Assembly (NCBI RefSeq): GCF_009371885.1
Contig: NZ_QLZA01000001.1
Span: 294,893 to 358,892 of the forward strand
DNA from: Bifidobacterium tibiigranuli
Lineage (GTDB): Bacteria > Actinomycetota > Actinomycetes > Actinomycetales > Bifidobacteriaceae
Direction of reading: 5' to 3'
DNA length: 64,000 nt
A model generated the notes under the pieces. That model was given only the letters and a program-made list of their open reading frames with translations, had not been told where the DNA came from and searched no databases. Shown one piece after another: positions 1 through 8,049 of this stretch (positions within the stretch are counted from its first letter, which is position 1; every line of letters starts with the position of its first letter). The position numbers and the translations under genes are program-made.

Positions 1-1
1 T

Positions 2-226
2 TGCGCTTGCCTTGTTCATATGGAACACCGATATCATGCGATTAGTCGTGCTCCTTGCTTTCTTCGGGTATACGATAACGGTTGTGCGTTTGGAGCATCA
101 GCGGGAAGCATAAATGGGACTGTTACTTCTGCTTTGTTAGTTGGGCGTCTCAAGAAAGGAAACGTCCAACTGTTGTCTGCATACAATCATTTTGGTGGGC
201 AGGCCGTTCCGCAACGACTAATCTAA
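2..226 (+). other. Open reading frame entering from the left edge, unrecognised
   Basis: The frame is open from base 2 to a TAA at 224-226, and an internal ATG lies at 20. It could be the 3' end of a gene that begins outside the window. I recognise no motif in the roughly 74 residues, and there is no Shine-Dalgarno sequence before the internal ATG. It lies in the AT-rich patch that also holds the next two genes. It may equally be a chance frame or a decayed gene. Confidence 0.2.
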
Positions 227-311
227 TTTAAATATGAGAATGTGTCACCCATTTTCAGTACGACATCAAAGAAATGTAATGAGAAAACATGACAATGATT
301 TTGTGTTCCGG

Positions 312-380
312 TGAGAGCAAAATATCGTCATAACTGTGGCTCTCATCAAAATAAATGGAGACAGTGGAGTATCCATTTAT
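312..380 (+). promoter_or_regulatory. Two consecutive hairpins upstream of the secreted-protein gene
   Basis: TGAGAGC at 312-318 pairs with GCTCTCA at 339-345, and ATAAATGGA at 351-359 pairs perfectly with TCCATTTAT at 372-380. Both lie in the leader of the gene at 421, about 40 bases before its start codon. No T-run follows the first; the second is followed by AGAGACC. They could be a terminator/antiterminator-like or mRNA-stabilising leader. The inverted repeats are seen; the role is inferred. Confidence 0.4.
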
Positions 381-420
381 AGAGACCACGCCAAATTTCT
401 AAGATTATTAAGGAGAAACG

Positions 421-1083
421 ATGAGTGTTTCAGCTAAAAGATGTCTTATGTGGGCAGTAGCGATGATAACGGTCATAGTCGTATTGTTTTCATCAACGGC
501 TCCTGCATTCGCTTCTGCACCAGCAGCAGAGACTATTTCACAAGGAACTGCAGTATCGAACGAACTTAAGGAAAAAGCGGGCCAGTACATAATTTTGGAA
601 GGAGAATATTATTCATTGAACATTCGGGCAGCTTCATCGGAGCTAACAAATAAAGAAATAAAACAAGTCGAAAAATCAATCTCAACTGTTAATAGGCAGT
701 TGACTATGGTATATGTCCAACAGCAACGTGATCCCCGGAATATTTTCGTGGCCGATGACGAGGGAGTCATAACCACTTCATCACAGCCCCTCAGCGTGAC
801 TTCTCGGAGTTATAAAGAAGGTGTGAATAAAGTTGAATGGTACTGGTGGGGTGCACGTATCTATCTCTCGAAGACAACTGTCCGATGGATTGGAGCAGGT
901 GTAACTGTTGGAGGCATCTGGGTCCCTGAACCTGTTGTTTCGAAAATACTTGCGACAATAGGTGCAATCACAGCAGCAACTGTACAAGGAGGTATCGTGT
1001 TTGATGCTAATGCTGCGCTGATATCCATGGGCTTTGTTGTTATGAATCCTATGTGGGGAATCAGCAACATTCATTACCAGTAA
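421..1083 (+). CDS. Secreted protein of unknown function with YWWG motif, possibly bacteriocin-like
   Basis: A 220-residue protein with a good Shine-Dalgarno sequence (AAGGAG, 6 bases before ATG). Residues 1-32 form a Sec signal peptide: basic start, hydrophobic core, and an AFA-SA cleavage site. The middle is hydrophilic. The C-terminal third starts with a VEWYWWG motif (about residues 139-145), then a predicted amphipathic/hydrophobic stretch rich in Gly, Ala, Val and Ile with a helix-breaking PEP. A secreted precursor with a hydrophobic Gly/Ala-rich tail next to a small membrane protein is the layout of many class II bacteriocin loci, but I recognise no established family. Base composition is clearly AT-richer than the rest of the window, which suggests transfer. 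It could instead be a cell-surface protein. Confidence 0.75.
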   Translation: MSVSAKRCLMWAVAMITVIVVLFSSTAPAFASAPAAETISQGTAVSNELKEKAGQYIILEGEYYSLNIRAASSELTNKEIKQVEKSISTVNRQLTMVYVQQQRDPRNIFVADDEGVITTSSQPLSVTSRSYKEGVNKVEWYWWGARIYLSKTTVRWIGAGVTVGGIWVPEPVVSKILATIGAITAATVQGGIVFDANAALISMGFVVMNPMWGISNIHYQ

Positions 1084-1096
1084 ATCACACAATGTA

Positions 1097-1306
1097 TTAA
1101 TCCCGTCGGGAGGCACTTTCATTGAATTGCCTATGTGCCTCCCGAGCTTCGGGCGACCAAACCATGAACACAAGAAGAACGATGGTTGCCACATACAGAA
1201 TTCCTTGCAAGGTGCCTGTCGCATGTATAAAAAACCAATCTACAAACAGAATGACAGTAATCAGTGAGGCGCATAATCTAGTACGCCAGTTGTATCCGTG
1301 ATGCAT
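1097..1306 (-). CDS. Small membrane protein, possible immunity partner
   Basis: This roughly 69-residue protein has two hydrophobic segments (CASLITVILFVDWFFI and the GILYVATIVLLVFMVW stretch) followed by a charged tail. I place the start at the second ATG (1306): an AAAGG sits 7 bases before it, and that sequence overlaps the upstream in-frame ATG at 1321, which itself has no ribosome binding site. It converges on the secreted-protein gene with only 13 bases between stop codons. Small two-helix membrane proteins beside secreted peptides often give immunity; that role is an inference from position and shape only. Confidence 0.55.
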   Translation of the reverse strand: MHHGYNWRTRLCASLITVILFVDWFFIHATGTLQGILYVATIVLLVFMVWSPEAREAHRQFNESASRRD

Positions 1307-1460
1307 CGAAACGCCTTTCATCGGGAATTCGGAAGACCGGTCATTGTCTTGCGAAATATTATGCAGGAACTGTATCTTTCTCTCTTATGCTAATGGCGTT
1401 TGCTTAGAATAAGCAAAATACCGTCATTATTTTTATTGACACTGCAGCTTATGCGGCTTC

Positions 1461-3017
1461 TTACTCATCGAGTATTGCTTCACTATCCCCACGCCGCCGC
1501 ACAAGCACCTGATAGGCGGCCAGCAGCACGGCGATCCAGATGGGGCCGACGATGACGGCGACTACGTAGCCGGGTGAGAAGCACATGAGCACGACCACGG
1601 CGGCGAGGAAGGCGAGCACTGCCCAGGGCGTGACGCTGGCGAATGGCAGTGTGAATTGCAGCTGATCGAGTGCTTTTCGGCCTGTCTTGCCCGCCAGCGT
1701 TCCCGGCCCCTTGCCCGCAGCGACGCAGCGGCGGAAATGATGCTCGGTGATCATGATGATCGTCCAGTTGATCATGCCGGCGATGGTGGCGATGCTCATC
1801 AGGTAGTTGAAGGCGAACTGCGGCCATAGGAACACCACGACTACGGCCAGCGCGGTGACGGCGGCCGAAGTGAGCACGCCGGCGATCGGCACGCCGTTCC
1901 TATTGAGCTTGCCGAGGTATTTGGGCGCATTGCCTTGCCTGGACAGCGAGTAGAGCATGCGTGAATTCGCGTACAGCCCGGAATTGTAGACGCTCATCAC
2001 GGCGGTGAGGCATACGAAATTGAGGATTCCGGCCGCCGCGTGCACGCCGACGGAGTCGAATATCTGCACGAAGGGGCTGGAAGTGCCGTCGATGGTGTTC
2101 CACGGCACCACCGCCATGATGATGCCCAAGGCTGCGATGTAGAACACGAGAATCCGCCAGATGACGCCGTTCGTGGCCTTCGGTATGGTGCGCCGCGGGT
2201 CGGCGGTCTCGCCTGCGGTGATGCCGATCAGCTCGGTGCCGCCGAAACTGAACATCACCACGCACAGCGCCATGAGCAGGCCGGTCCACTGGCCGCCAGA
2301 ATGGCCGCCAGAGACATGCGTCATCAGCCCGTGCGGCAAGAATCCGCCTTTCAGCGAGAACCAGTTCGAGAACGATGCAGGGATGCCGGAGGCAGTCGGC
2401 AGATGCATCAGCAGAACCGCCAGCCCGCCCAGAATCATCGCGACGACCGCCACAATCTTGATCAGCGCGAACCAGAACTCAAATTCGCCGAACTTCGCCA
2501 CGCCGAGCAGGTTCAGCACGGTGATCGCCACGAGAAAGACCGCTGCGGACACCCACTGGGGGATGGCCGGGAACCAGTAGTTGACGAACGATCCGACGAC
2601 CGAGAGCTCGACCATCGACACCAGCACATAATTGAACCAGTAGTTCCAGCCCGACACGAATCCGGCGCGCTTCGACCAGTATCTCGTCGCGTAGTAGCTG
2701 AACGCCCCGGCCTTCGGATCCTCGACCGACATTTCGCTTAAGGCCCTGACGATCATGAAGATGGCGAACCCGCCAGCGAAATAGGCGAGCAGGACGCTCG
2801 GGCCGGCGAGCATGATGGACTCGCTGGAACCATAGAACAGGCCGGTGCCGATGGCGCCTCCCAGCGCGATGAGCTGGATATGCCTATTCTTCAATGATGG
2901 GCGCAGCGTCGGCGCTGCATTGGAATCCTTGCCATTATTGCCATGATTGCCGTTATTATCGGTATCGGCGGTCATTGACGAGCTGTGATCGGAATTCATC
3001 GGTGAATTCTCTTCCAT
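1461..3017 (-). CDS. Amino acid permease (APC superfamily, AAT family)
   Basis: A 518-residue integral membrane transporter with about 12 hydrophobic segments, the usual length for the amino acid transporter (AAT) family that imports amino acids with protons. The family signature follows the charged N-terminal tail: LKNRHIQLIALGGAIGTGLF, with the unwound TM1 motif GAIGTG. The conserved loop with FSFGGTELIGITAGE (TM6) and PRRTIPKA is present. The N-tail (about 40 residues) is Asn/Asp/Ser-rich and cytosolic. Start could be ATG 3017 or the ATG six codons later, which has a purine-rich GGAAGAG 9 bases ahead. Substrate cannot be read from sequence; proline, GABA or aromatic amino acids are typical of relatives. 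Confidence 0.9.
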   Translation of the reverse strand: MEENSPMNSDHSSSMTADTDNNGNHGNNGKDSNAAPTLRPSLKNRHIQLIALGGAIGTGLFYGSSESIMLAGPSVLLAYFAGGFAIFMIVRALSEMSVEDPKAGAFSYYATRYWSKRAGFVSGWNYWFNYVLVSMVELSVVGSFVNYWFPAIPQWVSAAVFLVAITVLNLLGVAKFGEFEFWFALIKIVAVVAMILGGLAVLLMHLPTASGIPASFSNWFSLKGGFLPHGLMTHVSGGHSGGQWTGLLMALCVVMFSFGGTELIGITAGETADPRRTIPKATNGVIWRILVFYIAALGIIMAVVPWNTIDGTSSPFVQIFDSVGVHAAAGILNFVCLTAVMSVYNSGLYANSRMLYSLSRQGNAPKYLGKLNRNGVPIAGVLTSAAVTALAVVVVFLWPQFAFNYLMSIATIAGMINWTIIMITEHHFRRCVAAGKGPGTLAGKTGRKALDQLQFTLPFASVTPWAVLAFLAAVVVLMCFSPGYVVAVIVGPIWIAVLLAAYQVLVRRRGDSEAILDE

Positions 3018-3381
3018 TCCTGCTTTTTCCCCTTATCGTGAGTGAGGTCTGCCGCTTCGTGGGCGCTGCCAAACGCATCGGAACATGTACGCGGTCGAAG
3101 TAGCCTCTCGTATCCTATCCGCATGGTGCTCACGTGTCGAGCTGAACTGGATCGAGCGCGTGGCTCGTTGCGAGCCATCGGTGCTGCGATGATGGAATAT
3201 TGGTGCGGGTGCGATGTTGCCAACGCCGCGACACCGCCAATACTGTGATAATGCTTACACATATTGCTGTTGATAATGAATCATGATAATTCCTTGGAGT
3301 GTTACAGTTGCCTTGAGTCACAGCGAATGTGACTCGGCAAAGTAGCACATAGCACACAAGCACATGAATGGAGTGGTTCAT
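3018..3381. other. Divergent intergenic region between permease and reductase
   Basis: This 364-bp stretch separates two divergently transcribed genes and must hold both promoters. An AT-rich segment around 3258-3295 (TTGCTG followed by GATAAT) is a plausible promoter for the reductase, though the spacing is not ideal. Open frames here look like chance frames without ribosome binding sites. I see no clear operator. Confidence 0.4.
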
Positions 3382-4167
3382 ATGGCTGATCAAAGAGTTG
3401 CAGTTATCACGGGCAGCGGTCGCGGCATCGGCAAGGGCATCGCGGAGCGTCTGGCGAAGGACGGGTACGCCGTGGTCATCGCGGATCTGGACCCGGGCAC
3501 CTCCGAGGCGACAGCGCAGGAACTCGTCAGCAAGGGCTTCAAGGCGGTCAGCGTCGCAGGCGACGTCTCCAAGAAGGCGGACCACGAGAAGTTCGTGCAA
3601 AAGGCGGTCGACGAGTTCGGCCGGCTGGACACCTACATCAACAACGCGGGCATCGCGCAGATCAAGCTGCTGCAGGACGAGACTCCCGAGGACATCGAGA
3701 AGATCTTCAGCATCAACGTCTACGGCGACCTCTACGGCATTCAGGCAGCAGCGGAGCAGTTCCGCAAGCAGGATGACGGCGAGCATATCCGCAAGATCAT
3801 CAACGCTTCCAGCATCGCCGGCCATATCGCCTTCGACCTGCTTGGCGCGTACTCGGCGACCAAGTTCGCCGTGCGCGGTCTGACTCAGGCGGCGGCGAAG
3901 GAGCTGGGACGCGACCATATCACGGTCAACGCCTACTGCCCGGGCATCGTCGGCACCGCCATGTGGGATTTGATCGACGACAAGATGGTCGAGCTCAACG
4001 GCGGCGAGAAGGGCCAGTACCTCAAGCAGTACGCGCAGTCGATCACTCTGGGCCGCGTGGAGACTCCGGAGGATGTAGCCAACTACGTGTCCTACCTCGC
4101 TTCGACCGGCTCCGATTACATGACCGGCCAGGCAGTGCAGATCGACGGCGGCATCCAGTTCATCTGA
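3382..4167 (+). CDS. Short-chain dehydrogenase, (S)-acetoin-forming diacetyl reductase / butanediol dehydrogenase type
   Basis: A 261-residue cytosolic NAD(H)-dependent enzyme predicted to reduce diacetyl to acetoin, or acetoin to 2,3-butanediol (BudC/ButA type). Classical SDR features: cofactor loop TGSGRGIG (residues 10-17), NNAG (87-90), Ser144, and the catalytic pair Tyr157 and Lys161 in YSATK. The segments ITVNAYCPGIVGTAMW, ITLGRVETPEDVA and DYMTGQAVQIDGG are very like acetoin reductases. I chose ATG 3382 because GGAGTGG lies at 3370-3376; the ATG at 3364 has no such site. It stands alone. It would help dispose of reducing equivalents. Another polyol dehydrogenase specificity is possible. 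Confidence 0.88.
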   Translation: MADQRVAVITGSGRGIGKGIAERLAKDGYAVVIADLDPGTSEATAQELVSKGFKAVSVAGDVSKKADHEKFVQKAVDEFGRLDTYINNAGIAQIKLLQDETPEDIEKIFSINVYGDLYGIQAAAEQFRKQDDGEHIRKIINASSIAGHIAFDLLGAYSATKFAVRGLTQAAAKELGRDHITVNAYCPGIVGTAMWDLIDDKMVELNGGEKGQYLKQYAQSITLGRVETPEDVANYVSYLASTGSDYMTGQAVQIDGGIQFI

Positions 4168-4636
4168 TCATCACCTGATTGCTGCATTTCGCCGTTTTGC
4201 GTGTTGTGTTTGCCGCAACGACGCCGCACCAAGGCTTTGCCGATACGACCTCATGCATGCGGTTGGCGGCGTGCGCAGGCAGTGCAATCGGCGGCAGACA
4301 GTAGGCAGTAATCGGTAGACAATATAGATAATAATTATGCGAAGGTCTCGTCGTGCTCACGGCGGGGCCTTCGCCGTATTCGGTGCCTCTCCTTGTGCAC
4401 TTTTGCTCGCGCACCTCATGGATGCGCAGCGCATGCTGACCTATAACGTGCCTATAACGTGTAACTCCCCAATGCAGAGCGTCCATAACTCCTAGCGCAA
4501 GGTGAACCTTCGGCGAACCACAGATGAAAACTGCCTAATACTGAGGGATTGCTCAGTGCGATTCAGATAACGTGGAATCGAGAGCAGAAACTGACTGCCA
4601 GACAGGACGTATGGCTGACGAGGGGAGTAGGAGCGC
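4168..4636. other. Intergenic region with a possible terminator, otherwise empty
   Basis: These 469 bases contain no convincing gene; the open frames on either strand lack ribosome binding sites and homology-like features. The only structure I see is an inverted repeat at 4339-4374. Confidence 0.4.
4339..4374 (+). terminator. Possible terminator hairpin after the reductase gene
   Basis: GCGAAGG at 4339-4345 pairs with CCTTCGC at 4368-4374, with further partial pairing inside. It lies 170 bases after the reductase stop. There is no T-run on the plus strand, but A/T-rich sequence follows on the minus strand. Weak support. Confidence 0.3.
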
Positions 4637-4843
4637 ATGGACGAGGGGACGGAAGCACAATCGGTGGCGTGGACGGCATTTCACATTCTCGCGGTTATCG
4701 GTGTCATCGTCGGTATGATTGCGTGCGCGTTTTTGACCGGCGCTGACATGATTCACGTTGGGATGGGGGTTCTTGTGGCTCTTGCGGTTGGCGGCATACT
4801 TGGCGCAATGATACTGCCCGGGCGGATTCCTAGCAGGCGATAG
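4637..4843 (+). CDS. Small membrane protein, hypothetical
   Basis: A 68-residue protein with two hydrophobic helices (about residues 12-33 and 41-60), the second Gly/Ala-rich, and a short basic C-terminus. A GGGGAG/AGGAG purine run precedes the ATG. It stands alone between two long non-coding stretches. I recognise no family. The good ribosome site and clean two-helix pattern favour a real gene. Confidence 0.55.
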   Translation: MDEGTEAQSVAWTAFHILAVIGVIVGMIACAFLTGADMIHVGMGVLVALAVGGILGAMILPGRIPSRR

Positions 4844-5108
4844 CGCGCTGCGCGAGTGCTGCGGCTGCTGCTGCGGGCTCCGTGACGGACGTTGTGGATT
4901 TTATAGGCTTGTAGGCTTTGCGGACTCTGCAGACTTTGCGAAGTCTACAAGACGATCGGAGTATCTCTCAATTCGATCAGAGGCATTTTCGTATGCATTT
5001 GGGCTGTAAGGGGAGCCGGAGTCATAGAATGATTGCCGGAACGAATTACGGAACACTTTCCACGGGACACTGCTCACAGAACATTTCCCCCAATGATCGG
5101 AGTCGCGC

Positions 5109-6152
5109 ATGCCCTTGCTCTTTGCCGTGCTGATCGGAGCGCTTCTTCCATTGCAGACCGTCATCAACACGCGCCTGCGCTGGCTGCTGCATTCGCCGTT
5201 GCGCGCCTCACTGGCGTCCTTCGGCGTCGGCACGGCATACCTGATTATCGCGGTGATAGCAAGTGATGCAGGATGGCCCATATCACGGAGCTTCATTGCG
5301 CAGCAGCCGTGGTGGATCTGGCTGGGCGGAGCGTGCGGGGTCGTGTTTCTCACGGGGAACATCGTGCTGTTTCCCAGGCTCGGCAGCGTGCAAACGGTGG
5401 TGATGCCGATTCTGGGACAGATTCTCGCTGCCGATGTCATTGATTCCTGCGGCTGGTTCGATGCGCAGGTCCGGCCGTGGTCCTGGTCCCGGGCGACGGG
5501 CACGTGCCTGGCCATCGCGGGCATGCTGCTTGTCGTGGCCGGGCCTGACGTGCTGTACCGGCGTATTCACAGCGATCAGCCGGCGACCGATGTCTCTCAG
5601 GGGCGCGAACTGCATGGGCGCGCTGGTGCAGGGCGCTGGATATGGCGTCTTGCCGGGCTGGGCATGGGAACGCTCAGTGCGATGCAGACTTCGGTCAACG
5701 GTGCCCTTGGTGTTCATATGCATTCCGCGATTGCTGCGTCGCTGGTGTCCTTCCTCGTCGGCCTGGTGATACTCGCGGTGGCGGTGTTGATTGAGACGTT
5801 GCAGCGTTCGGTCCGGCGTTCTGCTACAGAAGGCTCGTCTGGCGCAAATGGCACGGTTGACGCGGCTAACGACGGAAAGACAGCACCAAAGCCGCCGGTG
5901 AAACAACCGGTGAAATGGTGGCATTGGATAGGCGGCGCACTGGGTGCGACCTTCGTCTACGGCAACGCGATGCTCGCACCGCTACTGGGCACAGGGCTTA
6001 CCGTCGTCGTGGTTCTGCTGGGGCAGCTCGGCGGCAGTCTGGTCGTGGATCAGTTCGGCGTGCTTGGTGCCGCGCGGCGTCCGGTCAAGGCGATCCAATT
6101 ATGCGGCGTGGTCGTGCTCATCGCCGGAGCCGCATTGATGCGGCTTGGATGA
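5109..6152 (+). CDS. DMT-superfamily transporter, YdcZ (DUF606) family, two fused halves
   Basis: A 347-residue membrane protein with about ten hydrophobic segments. It is an internal duplication: residues 1-150 and about 190-347 repeat the same pattern (start with a helix containing an LPLQTVINTRL / SAMQTSVNGALG motif, then a WWIWLGGACG / WWHWIGGALGA segment, then a GQILAADVID / GQLGGSLVVD helix). YdcZ proteins are usually about 150 residues, so this is the fused form. A Lys/Pro-rich cytosolic linker joins the halves. Substrates in this family are poorly known. GGAG lies 7 bases before the ATG. It converges on the LysR gene with 40 bases between them. Confidence 0.85.
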   Translation: MPLLFAVLIGALLPLQTVINTRLRWLLHSPLRASLASFGVGTAYLIIAVIASDAGWPISRSFIAQQPWWIWLGGACGVVFLTGNIVLFPRLGSVQTVVMPILGQILAADVIDSCGWFDAQVRPWSWSRATGTCLAIAGMLLVVAGPDVLYRRIHSDQPATDVSQGRELHGRAGAGRWIWRLAGLGMGTLSAMQTSVNGALGVHMHSAIAASLVSFLVGLVILAVAVLIETLQRSVRRSATEGSSGANGTVDAANDGKTAPKPPVKQPVKWWHWIGGALGATFVYGNAMLAPLLGTGLTVVVVLLGQLGGSLVVDQFGVLGAARRPVKAIQLCGVVVLIAGAALMRLG

Positions 6153-6192
6153 GGACGCAGAAGGATATGTGGTTCTACGTGCAGAGCCGTTG

Positions 6193-7119
6193 CTATGCGT
6201 CGATCAGCGTGTAGCCGTGCGTGGCGACGACTTCGCGAAGCTTGGCGAGGTAGGTTTCGGCGGCATGGGAGAGTTTGGCGCGTTCGTTGCTGATCCAGCC
6301 GAGCAGCATGGTCTCGTCGGATTCGAGCGGCACAGTGACGATCTTCTCATTGTTGAGATCGCCGTTGTCGATGCCGGTGCACACCGTGTAGCCATTGAGA
6401 CCGATGATAAAGTTGAGAATCGTCGCCCGGTCGGTCACGTTGATCTGCTTGGGGGAGTGCTCCGGCCAGACCGCCTCCTCGGCAAAGTAGAAGCTGCCAT
6501 CCTCGCCCTGCTCGTACTGGATGAAGGGATAGGGCTTGAGATCGTCCATCGTCAGCTTGCGCTTCGCGGCAAGCGGGTTGCTACGGGCGATGAACACATG
6601 CAGCGGCGCACGGAAGAGCGGGTGGAATTCGAGATGCTTTTCGCGCAGCAGCTTGCCAATCACGTCCTTGTTGAAGTCCGAGAGGTATAGTATGCCGATT
6701 TCGGAGAGCATGTTCGCAACCTGCGTGATGATGTCCTTCGTGCGAGTCTCGCGAATCGTAAACTCGTATTCGTCAGATTTGGTCGAATTGATCATCTCCA
6801 CGAAGGCTTCCACGGCGAACATGTAGTGCTGCGTGGAGACGGCGCACAGCTGCTTGCGCGGTTTTGCGTTCTTGTAGCGCTCTTCGAGCAACGCGGCCTG
6901 GTCAAGCACCTGCCGGGCATAGGTGAGGAATTCCGCGCCGTCGACAGTCAGCGCGATGCCCTGCGAGGAGCGGGTGAAGATCTCGATATGAAGCTCGTTC
7001 TCCAGCTCCTTCACCGAGGAGCTCAGGGCCGGCTGCGACACATAGAGCTCGTGCGAGGCCTCGTTCATGGAGCCGCATTCGACTATCTTGACGATGTACT
7101 TGAGTTGGAGCAGAGTCAT
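6193..7119 (-). CDS. LysR-family transcriptional regulator
   Basis: About 308 residues, normal for LysR regulators. The N-terminal winged helix-turn-helix covers residues 1-60 with the typical YIVKIVECGSMNEAS and SQPALSSSVKELE pattern, followed by a linker helix and a periplasmic-binding-like effector domain (about 90-300). I prefer the start at 7119 because the family begins with MTLLQLKYI; the upstream ATG at 7137 adds six residues. Neither start has a Shine-Dalgarno sequence. A TATAAG on the minus strand (7159-7164) could be its -10 box. Target and effector are unknown; the convergent YdcZ transporter and the HAD gene are the nearest candidates. Confidence 0.85.
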   Translation of the reverse strand: MTLLQLKYIVKIVECGSMNEASHELYVSQPALSSSVKELENELHIEIFTRSSQGIALTVDGAEFLTYARQVLDQAALLEERYKNAKPRKQLCAVSTQHYMFAVEAFVEMINSTKSDEYEFTIRETRTKDIITQVANMLSEIGILYLSDFNKDVIGKLLREKHLEFHPLFRAPLHVFIARSNPLAAKRKLTMDDLKPYPFIQYEQGEDGSFYFAEEAVWPEHSPKQINVTDRATILNFIIGLNGYTVCTGIDNGDLNNEKIVTVPLESDETMLLGWISNERAKLSHAAETYLAKLREVVATHGYTLIDA

Positions 7120-7296
7120 AAATATCTTGTATAGCATCGAGGGTATACGTAAACGCTACTTATAACGACATGCGACTTTGGGACGGTGCCAAACTGCGTC
7201 AATATGACCTGCGCGATATGGCCTGTGGCCGAAGGTTATGTGATGTTGGGACAGATCTTGGCCAGTTTTGACTGTCTTCGGCGACGGGCTAGTTTA

Positions 7297-7956
7297 TTAG
7301 ATACGTACGCCGAGACGTCGGAGATCGCGCCGGGCCGTATCCGCGTCGGTGAAGGGCAGTCCGTGAATGCCGACTGCGTTGGCCCCATTGACGTTGCGGG
7401 CGGTGTCGTCGAAGAAGACGCAATGTGCGGCCTGCAAGCCGAATCGCTGCATCGTCAGTTCGTAGATGTCGGCATTCGGCTTGCGTTTGCGTTCGAAGCC
7501 GGAGACGATGGTGCCGCCAAGTGCGGCTTCGAGCTGCGGGAAACGGTCAAAGGCCGTGTGGAAGGTCTCATGAGACCAGTTAGTCAGCCCCCATGCGCCG
7601 ATGTCTGCGCCGCGCAGATCGGTGAGCAGCTCTTCCATGCCGGGAAGCATGCGGGGCAGCGAATCGGCGTAATGCGCAATGTAATACGTGAAGACTTGAG
7701 CCATGTCGTCGCCGAATTCCGCACGATACTGCACGATGAGATCGGCGAACTCCTCGCCCGAATCCATATGATCCTCGTAGCGGTAGAAGCCATACGGGTC
7801 GTCGTCGGCGCAGATCTCGTCCACCAGATCATCGGGGAAATGACCTTCGAGGCACGCCCGGCACTGCCAGTCGATGAGCACTCCGCAGAAGTCGAATATC
7901 ACGTCGGTGATCGCATTGTCGGCCGTAGCGTCAGTCGCTTGGGTTGTGTCGGTCAT
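7297..7956 (-). CDS. HAD-superfamily hydrolase, YihX-like
   Basis: A 219-residue haloacid-dehalogenase-type phosphatase. Motif I is VIFDFCGVLID (nucleophile Asp22); the position of the usual second Asp is Cys, as in the YihX/FDFGGVL subgroup where Gly is found there. Motif II is LTNW, motif III is the Lys in ERKRKP, and motif IV is FFDDTARNV. The alpha-helical cap follows motif I, as in subclass IA. The ATG at 7956 is chosen because CGGAGCGAG precedes it; an upstream ATG at 8019 is not supported. YihX acts on glucose-1-phosphate; substrate here is unknown. Lies 93 bases after the NAD(P)HX repair gene on the same strand, so co-transcription is possible. Confidence 0.85.
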   Translation of the reverse strand: MTDTTQATDATADNAITDVIFDFCGVLIDWQCRACLEGHFPDDLVDEICADDDPYGFYRYEDHMDSGEEFADLIVQYRAEFGDDMAQVFTYYIAHYADSLPRMLPGMEELLTDLRGADIGAWGLTNWSHETFHTAFDRFPQLEAALGGTIVSGFERKRKPNADIYELTMQRFGLQAAHCVFFDDTARNVNGANAVGIHGLPFTDADTARRDLRRLGVRI

Positions 7957-8049
7957 CGTCTCGCTCCGTTTCTCGTGGTACCGCGCAACGCAATGCGCGC
8001 GTGCACCAGCGTAACGCATGGGTACGGCGAGGTCATTCGCGGATATGAC

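Noticed and set aside
4160..4486. Minus-strand frame of 108 codons after the reductase
   Set aside because: No ribosome site, no recognisable features, overlaps the reductase end.
7297..7956. HAD hydrolase thought to be inactive because the second Asp of motif I is Cys
   Set aside because: The YihX-like subgroup regularly lacks that Asp (FDFGGVL), so this is not clear loss of function.
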